From NCBI RefSeq assembly GCF_000003815.2, contig NC_049995.1, positions 1,955,289 to 2,019,288 of the forward strand: a stretch of DNA of 64,000 nt, read 5' to 3'. The notes beneath the pieces were generated by a model. The model was not told the origin of the DNA, did no database searches, and saw only the letters and a list, made by a program, of their open reading frames with translations. The DNA comes from Branchiostoma floridae (taxonomy: Eukaryota > Chordata > Leptocardii > Amphioxiformes > Branchiostomatidae). The position numbers and the translations under genes were made by a program. Positions 50,101 to 62,100 of this stretch are shown piece by piece. Numbering within the stretch: position 1 is the first letter of the stretch; every line of letters begins with the position of its first letter.

Positions 50101-53100
50101 AGATGCTGTGATATTTGAGATGGTGCATGATAATTTTTTTTGTCCATAAAGAATGCCTGGTTTTCATCATGATTATTTCACAGTGTAGAGGGCATCCTAA
50201 CGCGTCAAAGCCATGTGGTGAGCGGGAAAGTTTAGGGGGTTTAGGGATATCCTTCCCCTGAAAATCTTCACAATTTTGTAACCCTCAGAAATGTAATTTC
50301 CTCTGTTATTAAGGCCAAATTGTACATCACAAAGGCAACATTCTTTTACCTTGTTTAAAAACGACAGAAAAGCCCCTCCCGCTGGTTGACAAACGCAGCA
50401 TAGGGGCTCAAATCACAGGGTAGACAGTACAAATCAGAGCATAGGGGCCCATAGATTCAACTGCGCTGACAAAAACGTTGATAAAAATTAGCATTAATGT
50501 TTGATATGAAACTATTTCTATGTCTTTGCAGACCACTCAGTGTCGCAACCAATCATGGTGCAGCAGCGAAGAGCGTCGCTTGGCGGTTTCCACGGCAACG
50601 ACGTGGGTTCCGTGTTGTCGCCGCGCTCGTCGGAGGCGAGCGGACTGGGCGTGAGCATGGTGGAGTATGTGCTGGGGTCGTCGCCGGGGTCGAAGGAGAT
50701 CGACTCGCGAATGAACAGGCTGAAGGTCGGATTTGTAAGTATCCTTGTATGTTACCTTGACCTTGACTGATTCAAGTTCAAATTTCAAAAGAATTCAGTT
50801 GCAAGGTACGTGCATATCATAGTGGGGGGAAATTTTAGTACTTAAACTGTCTGCCAAACATGTGAATTTGCCTTTACATTTGTGCATTTCTTGTCTACCT
50901 TGATTGTCTAGTTCTGACAAAAATTCTGGCAACCTCCAGTAGTACTGGTAGAAAAAAAAGGGCTTTACCTTCCAATGAGTTTATGTTCAAAAGAATTCAG
51001 TTGGCAAACCAGAACGGTGACTTCAGCAAAGGGTCAAAGTTGCTTGGAAGTCAGTATTGGTCCCTATCTCAGTTGAGGCTTTGGGTTATTACGAGTTGAA
51101 AAGGATCGAATAGAAAGCTTGTTGGTTGTGTGCTTCATTTTTTTGTACCGTTTTAAATTGTATCATAACAATATTTCGCAACTAACAGTAAGTTGTCATG
51201 TCCCACAGGAGACAGGCGGTGACGGCAGTATGGCGAACGATGTGGACGGAACGAAGGCAGGAAAGAAGGACAAGGTCACGGAGGACGGAGACGGGAAAGT
51301 CGACAAGCACGACAAGGAGAGTAACGAGCAGGCTCAGGGCAACCCTGGAACAGTCAACGGTGCAGTCAAGGATGACAAGGGGTTCAGGTAGGAACATAGC
51401 CTGATTAAATCTCGCTTATAGCAGCCCGCAAAACATCTGCCAGCCTACTCTGTGGGGAGGGGCCAGTTACAGCCAAAATATCCTCAAATAAGCTCAAGTA
51501 ACCACTATTGAATGTCCACAGTTAGAGAAGAATGTACCAAAAAAGCCCAGTCTGATTAGGGTAAAAAAATTGCTGAAAAAAAACACAATGTTTGTGTGTA
51601 CTTGAGCTACTGTCCATTGAAATGGAAATAGATCTATAGGGACACTGTCTAAATATTCCACTTGCTTCATTGATATGGAAATGAGTTAAAAGATTGCTGT
51701 ATACACCTTTCTCACGCAGCGGCCATGATTGATCTAAAACGAGTTCAATGAGGCAAACAAAAGACTGTCCATCATAATTAGCAGTTCTACCAAAGATAGC
51801 CTGGCAATTAGGAAATAGACCAATGAGAGAATGGCTGCATGTCCGTCAAATATTTGCATTATTATGTTTTTATTTTGCATCTCTTAAGAGACTATGGGAT
51901 CAGTCTACGCTACTCTAAATTGCTATATCTTTCGGCTATAGTATTTATTATTTGATCTTATATTGTGAAAATTTGTGTGGTTTGGGTGAAAACTCAATGG
52001 AAGCTGATTTTAGAAATAAGTTTTGTCTGTTTGCCTCATTGACCTCATCTTCGATCTATCATGGCCGCCGCGTGAGAAATGTGATATGAAAGATAAGGCT
52101 CGTTTTGCAGTGCAACTTTCATAACATCCATGTTTGATGACATTTGTAAAGTAGTGTTTTGTTTTAGCCTAGTTTTTCAAATGGCTCACACATTCTACAG
52201 CAGTGGTCACAGCAACTATTAAACAATACTTGAGTGATACTTTATACTTGTTCTTAACATAACATCATCTTTTTGCTCCCCAGTCGAACCCCCGGGAGTC
52301 GACAGGCGTCTCCCACCAGTGAGGAGAACAAAGTGCACATTTCTCAGGCAGCCGAGTTCATCCCTCGCAGTATGCCTACCAACATACCCAATCAACACAA
52401 CCAGGTATGTACGGGAATAAAACAACCAAATTGGTTGTCCAGTGTGCAACCATGGCTGAAAATATATGAAACAGAAAGACTAAAATAGAGCCCAAAATAT
52501 CATACTACCTGGTAAGTCGGAAAAACAGAACAACTAAAAGTTTGCCGGGTGTGCAGCGAAGACCAAGATGTATTTTGAACAGGAAGTCTGAAAATGTATG
52601 TCAGATAAAATTGTATCAGTCAGTTTGAGATTGTGTTGTACTGCAATTCTAGGTCACTGGTTGCTCTAGACAACTTTCAGTTTACCCAGGTTGTCCAGAA
52701 TGCAACCAAGGTGTCAACAAACCTATTTCATTCACCTGGTTCTTGGGAAGTTTAAATGAAAACTAAAGGTCTGGTAAAAAAAATGCAAATTTGATCTCTC
52801 GGACTCATGATTTCTGTTGATCTTATGTTCAGTGTTGTTTGTTTAACATTTGACAATAAACGAAACTTTGACCCCAGCAGGTGATGCAGACGACGCGACC
52901 CATGATGGATGAACTGAACGAGCAGACGGGCAACCTGACCCTTGACCCCCTGGAGCCGGTGACGGTTGACCCCCTGCAGTTCGACTACTCGGGTCAGATG
53001 GGCCCAAATATGGAGAGTCCGGGCAACTTCGTGGCGTATGACCAGCAGCAGGTACTCATCTTTAATGGAATTTTGGCATCTTCTTTTTTTTCTTGCATCT

Positions 53101-56100
53101 TGAAAATGATCCTTAAAATACAGGATGTGAAATAAAGAAAAAAAATGTTAACCTTTCGCAGCCCTGATACACTTCCAAGTGGGAAGATTCAAAGCTAGCT
53201 TGACGGAGTGAGTTTGTGGCTCATAACAGAACCGCTGATGCAATGACTCAGTCTCAATGATTGTGCGTTTCAAAAAGAAAAGAAACATTCCTTTCAACAT
53301 ACCACAATGGAACTGCATTTGTATTTTATAACTCATCCAGTACAATTTTACCTACAGGGCCTAACATAAGCAGAAGGCTAGCTTCTTTCGAAAGCTTTGT
53401 TGGCAAATAAGTTTTACCTTCATAAGGTTAGACCAAATGATTGGCACTGTAAATTGTAAAATGATTACAGCGTTTTTTGAGGTCTGAATTTCACACCCTG
53501 TATTTTACATTAATGATGCAAGAAAAGTAGCTCTTACACGCATTCTTGCACCGATACTGTAGTTTTCCCCCTTAGACCACCTAGACCTGCATGCCGTACT
53601 GCAATAGAATTCTTCATATCTACTGCATGATTCTCGATAGAACTGAGTAACACTGGTCAGTAGAACTACAGAAAGATGCAATAAAAATATTTTCTTTCAC
53701 AATTCACCCTTTCCTAGTACACTTGTGTAAGATATGTTCATTTTTTTTGTATGAATGCATTTTGCAATAAAATATTCCAAAATTTCAAGTGACCAGTGAT
53801 ACTGGTTCTTCAATTCCCACCCTGCCTCCCCCTCTGACTCAAATGGGCTCTCCCCACTAACCAGTGTGCGTTGTGCAGTGTGACCTTGACTTTACTAAAT
53901 GAAGGTGACATTCTTGAATGACAGCAGCTGTTCCGCCAGCAGCCGCTGACCATCCAGCAGCTGACGGCTGCCCAGCAGCAGCAGTACGCCCTGGCAGCAG
54001 CACAGCAGCAGCAGCTGGGTATGTTGTTTGTTTGTTTGTTTGTTTGTTGTTTATTTTGTAGACCGATGTAGTAGTACAATGTGAACCAGTCAGAATTGCC
54101 CTGAAGAAGGTGACAGACAGTCACCAAAATGTCAGTGAGAATAAAGTAATGGTTGTGTAAAAAGAGTCTCTGACATACTAACCTGATGAAACTATTCACC
54201 AATGTAGTAGTAGCATCTGGGGTTGTGTAACGAAGCTGCTGAGTACTGTAAATGCATTTAAGTTCGCGGGGATTTAATTTAGGGTAGCGGGAAAAAGGAC
54301 TGTTCGCGGTGGATTTAATTTCGCGGTAACACCATAGACCGCAGTCTAATACCATAATAGAAAATTTTCGCAGTGGTTTTAAGTTCGCGGTGAAGTGGTC
54401 ACCGCGAAAACCGCAAACATTAATCCACCGCGAACATTTCTGCATTTACAGTATTTGATCCAGAACCTCGAGGTCCTGGGTTCGAATCTTGTCATGCACT
54501 TAGTAAGACTTTCTTCACTTCACCCAGGTGTAAAACACAGTGGATATATAACGACCCACTACTCTTACAGCCTCAAATGGCTTTGGGACTACCGCTTCTG
54601 GTTATGATAGTAGAGTGCAGGGTACATGTATATAGTTGTAGCATCTGGGGTCGTGTAATGCAGCGTATTTGATCCAGAACCTAGAGGTCTTGGGTTCGAT
54701 TCCTGTCATTCTTGTACACTTGTAACGTAACTTGTATAATTTGAATGTCCCTATAGCACCTCATAAGTAGCAGTGTCTACTTTCAGGAAAATAAGCAAAT
54801 TGTGTATTTATTTTTGTTTTCCTTGTGTTGTTTAGGGCTGGCCCCGACAGTGTTTGCTCCGAACCCCTACATCATCAGTGCAGCACCTGTGCAGGATCCT
54901 TACGCAGCAGGGCTGGCTGCTGCAACCCTCGCAGGTGGGTACAACCTCTTTACAACCTCTCTAATCTCTAAGCAGATCCTTCGGTAGCATAAGATAGTAT
55001 CAAAAGCTGCCAGAGGAGTGAAGCCCACCTAGGAGTGTGTTTGGCTAGTCTCCAAGCAGACCCTACGGTGCCTTGGAAACAATATCAAAGCTGGCAAAGG
55101 AGTATAGCCGGCCAAAGGGAGATAGTTGGCTAAGGGAGTCAAAAGGGGCACCGGAGGTCTGCCTGCACTGAAACAGGGTGGAGCGTTTCTATTCAACAAT
55201 GGTGTCGCTGCCCCACCCTGTTGTCAAGTGCTAATTACTTTACGAGCGACTTACACTGGACGAAGTCAGTGGGAGGTTCGCGCCAAATGGCGCCGGGTTG
55301 AAAAATTTGACAGCATCGCAACGTAACAGAACGGGTGCCACAATATATAAAATATTTAGTTTAAAATCGATTTGAAGTCTGAAAATAATGCCATACAAAC
55401 TACAATTTTCAATATACATATATAACAACACCATACTAACGTTATGAGGTTTCAAAACATGCTGCCGGATCAGAACCCTCTATGTAATGTTTGGATGCGG
55501 TAAAGAAAACAACAACACGCCAAGTTCGCTGCCATTTTATTTTGTCTCCAAAAAGTTTATTCCTATTTTGTTCTGCGATTTTGTAATTTCATACGAACAA
55601 AAACTGTCAAGCCTCAAGGACCAGATGTTTGCTCCCGACTAGCAGTTATGGCAAGTTTGGGTTGAAAACACAAAGCGGTACACATTGTTAGCACGGGGAT
55701 TCCCCTTTTCTGGTGGCAAAATGATGCCGACAAAGACGTCCGTCGCCTCTCAGACTGGCTAACATGGCATCGAGTTGTGTTTTCCTCGCCTCGAATCCCT
55801 AGACATCGCGGAAAAAACGTTGCACTCTTGCCTCAATTGTTGCCGGCATTTAAAAAATCTGTCTGTAACGGTCATCGTATGTGAACCGTGCCGTGACTTC
55901 CCGAGAGACCGTGTATAGCTGAGCCGGGGTGCACACGAGCCGTCACGGGCAGGGAGGGCAAATTATTAACACCTACTCGGCAAGCACAGTTTGATAGGCA
56001 ACAATTAGATGTTAATAGCGTCTGATCAGCCCGACTGGAGGCAGACCCTGGTGCCTTGCCAGCTTTGATACTATTTCTAAGGCACTGTAGGGTCTGCTTG

Positions 56101-59100
56101 GAGACTATGTTTGGCTACCGGAGGCTGATGACTCCCTTTGGCCAACTGTACTCCTTAGCCAGCTTTGATACAATTTTATGCCACTAGTAAATCTGCCTGG
56201 AGATTACACCTTTCTACAACCTCCAAGCTGAACATCCACCTTAAGGTTGTGAAAGACACTAAGAGTTTTGATTGCTAAGGTGTTTTTAGACCAAATCTCT
56301 GTAGTAGTGATAAGTTGAGTTTTTTGCAATGTCTCTATGATTTAATCATGGGTCTGATGACCTGACTGCCAGTGAGGATATCTATCCTTATGAGAGACAT
56401 TAGCTTACATCTGTTCATCTGCAATCCTTGTGTCGTTAAAACTCATTTACATGATTAATCCAATTAAGTTTGATTATCAAACATTCTCTATAGACAAGCG
56501 CAACGAAATCCCTCAGGCGAACACTTACTACACAAACTTTTGCATTTCTAAAAATTGCATTTTTTTCTTATTGCCCAAAACCTAGCAATTATACAAAGTG
56601 TCCACTTCTGGGTCTTGATCAGAAAGATGATACAAACTTTCTAGAACTAATCAACAACACAGCACAAGAAAAAATAAGGTGAAGAAAGAAAATCTCAAAC
56701 AGAAAGGGTGAGTTAAGTGTTAGGGCTACCAAGATGGAACCATCAGAAGGCTTAATTGTGTTAATGTTTTTCTACACCAGGGGCGCCAGCAGTGGTCCCC
56801 CCTCAGTACGCTGCGTACAACCTCCACCCGTGGGGCGTGTACACGGCCACCTCCGGCCTCATTCAACAGCAACAGCAGTCTTTATCATGTTAACATTTTC
56901 CTACACTTTTCTACCCCAGGAGCACCGGCGGTGGTCCCCCCTCAGTACGCTGCGTACAACCTCCACCCGTGGGGCGTGTACCCGGCCACGGCTGCGACCT
57001 CTGGCCTCATCCAACAGCAACAGCAGGCACAGCAGCAACAGCAGGCTGCCGGACAGCAGCCCGGACAGCCCATGAACCCTCAGATGGTGAACTTGAACTT
57101 CATTCACCTTCAAATCGGTGGTTCATTAAGCAAAACTGCGTGCTAGAAGTACAAAGACATAATAAACATGACACCGTTACTTAACAAATGGTATTTAACT
57201 ATACAGATATGTATAAAAAAGTATGTGAATATGGAGGAAAGCGGTACACACTTTTAGACTGGACGCCTGTGAAAATTTTGCTCTAGACTTCTGTATTATG
57301 ACAACCTGCCCGATTTGCAGCGCAGTATAGTGAAGAAGAAACAATAACATTTCTGTTCGATCATCATCATATCTTTCCGTGTGTTACCAGGTGCGCGGGA
57401 ACCAGGGGCGACCTATGACCCCCCAACAGCAGGGTCAGGAGGCCATGACCCCACAGCAACAACAACAGGCCCTGCAGCAGGCTCTACCGGGTGAGTCTTG
57501 CTGATTGGTTGTCATTTGATTTCAAATATAATTGGTGATTGGTTGGTTTTTAAAAGCCTGATGATTGGTTGATTAGGTACCTGATTTTTAAGGGGCTTGC
57601 TGATTGGTTGATGAGATTTTAAAGGACTGCTAATTGATCAGTGAATTGGTGTCAAAGGCTCTGTCTGATTGTCCAATTGATTTTAAAGAGGCTCTCTGAT
57701 TGATTTGATTTGAAAGAGTTTGCTGAGTCATCAGATAGGATTTAATGGCGAGGAAGATAACATAGCTACAGAAATACTTAATAACTGTTTTACAAGATAG
57801 ACCATTTCCAAATTCCTCACCCCAGCTATTGAACCCTTTGCCCTGCTGCTTAACCCCATAACCAGTGCAAATTGGGTGACAAACTGCTCCTTTAGCTGGG
57901 CCAATGTTTACGTGACCTCTCCATGATAAACAGGCAAGACTTAACTGGCTATGAAAACTCCATGAAATACCCTGACCTTTATCCTGTCTCCCCCAGCCAC
58001 CCACCCTGGTGTGTCCCCTGGGCTGCTGGGAGCCGGGTACCAGGTTCTGGCGCCGGCTGCGTACTACGACCAGTCCGGCCAGCTGGTGATGGGCAGCGCG
58101 AGGGCGGTGGGAGCTCCGGTCCGCCTGGTGCCGCCGGGACCACTGCTGCTCAACACTGCACAGCCAGGTGAGTTGGGCTTTAACTTTAATCTCCAAGCAG
58201 ATCCTACGATAGTATAGTATAGTATAGTATGAGCTGGTGATGGGCAGCACGAGGGCGGTGGGAGCTCCGGTCTGCCTGGTGCCGCCGGGACCGCTTCTGC
58301 TCAGCACTGCACAGCCTGGTGAGTTGGGCTTAAAGTTGAAGCAGACTTTTGTATGAATGGCTACAACTAGGAAAGCTATCTAGAAAGCTCTTGCTTTTCC
58401 ATCCCAAGAGTTGCATTTTTACATCAACCACTGTAATTTTTTTAAGTTCTGCAAAATAGAAGACACATGGTAGATTCAGTATTTATACAGTATTCATGAA
58501 AAATTGCAATGGAAGGACAAGGTCTTTTTCCTCTACCAGTATATCTGCAGGTTGACAGGTTTTTTTGAAACTACAGAGAAGTTGAAGGCTCTCGATATAA
58601 ATAAATCCATGCTAAGATTAACATTTTTTTTTCTCCTCTAAGGTGCTGCAAACGGTTTGGGCGCTGCAAACGGCCTCCGGCTCTTGGGGACCCAGCAACA
58701 ACAACAGCAGCAGCAGCAGCAACAACAACAACAACAGGTACAGTTCTGAGATATTTCAACCACCTCACATCACTATATAGCCACATCACTATATAGCCAG
58801 AGTTTGAGGAAACATCATGTTTTATATTTCTTTATAATTACCTATTAATGATTCTAGAGAACAACTTATCATAGAGAACAACTTTTAATCTGGCATCTGT
58901 GTAGATGTCAACAGTTAGCATGTTGCAAGGTCGTGGATTCTACCTAAAACGTCTGACTGACCAAAATCATATCCAGTAGCTTGAGTAATTGCTATTTGGC
59001 ATATCTTATAACCTGGATTTCTAACTGTAGCAGTTAGACATCTAGAGGTTTAATCACCGCCAAACTGACCATGCCAAACGCTCTGAGCTTTTGCGTAACG

Positions 59101-62100
59101 GTTTAGCATGTTGGGTTTGTGATCTGGCGACCCTAGTTTGGCATGGGTTCGAATCTCGGGACTGTTTCTACTTTTTTTTTTTTTTTACATAATCTTCGTT
59201 GATGACCTTTTTTTTCATCTTGTCTAAAAACCCCAGCAGCAGCAACAACAACAGCAGAACCAGCAGCCCGCCAACACTCTCTACAACGGCACCCCCGCCA
59301 CCCAACAGAACACGGGATTCAACCCCATGAACTCTGGTCTGGGCTTCAGTAACGGGGGCATGGGGCCCATCGGCTCCAGTGTGGGAACAATAGGGTCGGG
59401 CAGCTTCTCAGGTACTTACGGAACAGGTAATTTTAGTAGGAGTTAAGTGATCACCCGAGGTACCAGCCCGACGTGGGTCGGATCGCCCGAAGGCCGGAGG
59501 GTGATCCGACCCGCGGGAGGGCTGGGACCGAGGGTGATGCGGAATACACCGTGTTGTATTTTATTTATGTTGTACCCACCTGAGAAAACCACTGTTTTGA
59601 TGCGAAATGCGCCAGAAGTTGAATAAATTTGGTGCCCTCGAACAATGTGTTGCAACAGTAATGTTCCAACGTCTGAATCAGGTATTCGAACTTTCTACGG
59701 CGCCGCACTCGTCCTGTTGGAAACAGTTCGATACGGAAGTTATCACCCGGTCAGGAACACCCGTATCGAACGTTTTCGCGTCACAGGCATGACATAAGGT
59801 GTATTACAGCACCGTTGGGGTTATACCTCCCCTTACGGGGTGACATACCTTTTAATAAAAGTTTTATTCTGGGTACTCTACTGTAAATCGTGACATATTT
59901 GCAGTGGTTTTCTGTTCGAAAATTTTTTGGGCTTTCTCTCAGCAAACTCTTACTGGGAACATGGCTGTCTTACATTGCCTCTCTGAATTTGTTACAAAGG
60001 TGAAATTTGAACATTATGTCACAAACAACATATCATCATCTGTATTAGAGTGTCTTCTGTGATTTTTAGAATTAGGGTTTTCCTTCATTGTCTCTGTGAT
60101 TAAATCATGGGTCTGATGACCTGACTGCCAGTGAGGATATCTATCCTTATGAGAGACATTTGGTTTTCTTTTTAAATATCATCAGAACACAACTACAAAG
60201 ACTGAAGGAGTTTAGAAAGTGTTTAATTGAAACAAAATCTTAAAACTTCAAATGCCCTAAATTGAAAGTGGCAATATGTTCTGAATATAAGTAGTTTGTC
60301 TGAGGATGACGCTGAGCGTCATTATACATGAAGCTTTTTTATTGGTCCCAGACAAGAATGAAATCTCAATTTCTCACCTCTCTGCCAATAGGAAGCCTCC
60401 TCTCTCTTATACATCAACATTTTCTATTGGTCCCAGACAAGAAAAGAATGTAAATTTCTCACCTCTCTGCCTATAGGAAGCCTCCTCTCTCCTGGCATCG
60501 GCAGCAACAACAGCAGCTCCTCTCAGCGACGTGATTCGCTGACGGGAAGCATTGACTACAAACGTCAGAGCGTTCCACCAATGGGCAGCCTCGGCTGGGG
60601 GCTGGGTGGGGTCTCCCCCTCCCCTGGGCCAGTGGGCATGCCACTGCCGAGTCAGAGCGGACATTCGCTGACTCCGCCGCCATCTTTGTCAGGCTCCTCC
60701 ACAAGCATCAATCTGGGAGGATACGATCCGTACAGCACGTCACCCAATGGTAGGTTTTCTTCCGTATTTTGAGGCTACCAACTTCAATTTGCTGAAGACT
60801 TTTGTAGCCTATATAGGAAAGTCGTGTAAAGTGCCTTTCCCAAGGGCACAAGACCGGTGACACGTCGGGGTTTGAACTCAGGACCTTCTGGACCTGAGTC
60901 AAACGTGCTGACGATTGCGCCACACGGTCCCACTAGGTCTTGTGTTTTACTTCTGTGTGTGCTGTCGTTTTGTTGTGTTGGCCTTTTGGCAATAATTTTA
61001 TACGTAGAGCAATGAACAAACTTTGGTTAGTGTTTTACAGTCTATAATTGAAAACATTTTGGTCTTTTAAGTTGACCTTAACATGCCTGTGTTTCGATTG
61101 ATAATATAAACATGATGTTTGTGTCCTGAGAAATGTATTGTCTTTATTGGATCAAAAATTAACTTTTGATTTGTGTTTTGCATCTAACAATGCTTTTGGT
61201 GCGATAAAAGTTCTTGTTAATGCTCTGTCTAACTTATAGATGTTTTAAATAACTGAAGGGTTCAAACATCTTGTACTACAGTACCAGGTTGAAAGTTCAA
61301 GTTTGTTTCACGTTCTAAATCTGGTAGTCCTATAAAGAAAATTGAAGTGGATTGTCTGCTTAAATCTACTGATTGTTGTGTTTGTCTAACATTGCTTGGT
61401 GGTGTTGTTGTTGTGTGAGTTTGAAACTAACCGATACTAAACCTCCGTCGTCGCGGTCTGACCCCAGACTACACCATCCCAGGTGCGCTGTCCACGGGGG
61501 GCCGCATGGTGTCCGCCGCGCCCGGAGCCGAGGCTCGCTACCGCAACAACACGTCCAGCGCCTCCAACGGGCTGTTTGGGTCGGGCAGCTCGCTGTTCCC
61601 CACACGCAGCATGACCTCTAGATACAGGTGAGTTGCAGAGCAAAGACTGTAAAGCCTTTAGAAGGTTCAAGTGTTAAGTTTCATTTGATGTCAAATTTTA
61701 TTGGATATTAGACAATGCTTTGAGATAGATGTACATGGCTGAGGTGTGAAGTGTATACAGTTTGTATTCGTAGTTAGTATACTTTGTTAAAAGACTCGTA
61801 CCAGTTAAGAGTCTGTAGCTTCATGCATTTTTAGTATGTAATCTTCCCAATTGTGACTGTTAAAATTTATGTTGCATTTTGCAGATCAGCAGTACTTTCT
61901 TTCATCCAGTACAAAAATATGACATTGTCCACATTGATATAGTCGATCCTAACACAAACACCATTATACTACCTAACAGTGACTATGACTATGTAGACTA
62001 AATTACAATCTCTTGCCTCTTTTGTTCAGGACAAACTCTGAGCAGGGACCCCCATGGAACAGGTTAGTCTTATTTGCTTAGTTCCACCTAATCTTAAACA

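Noticed and set aside
54637..54725. Functional tRNA genes at box A/box B matches
   Set aside because: This site, like those at 59090, 60823 and 34210, lacks clean paired arms and resembles SINE heads.
60086..60160. Conserved 75-bp non-coding RNA
   Set aside because: A near-identical copy with inverted ends at 56328-56402 fits a small transposable element better.
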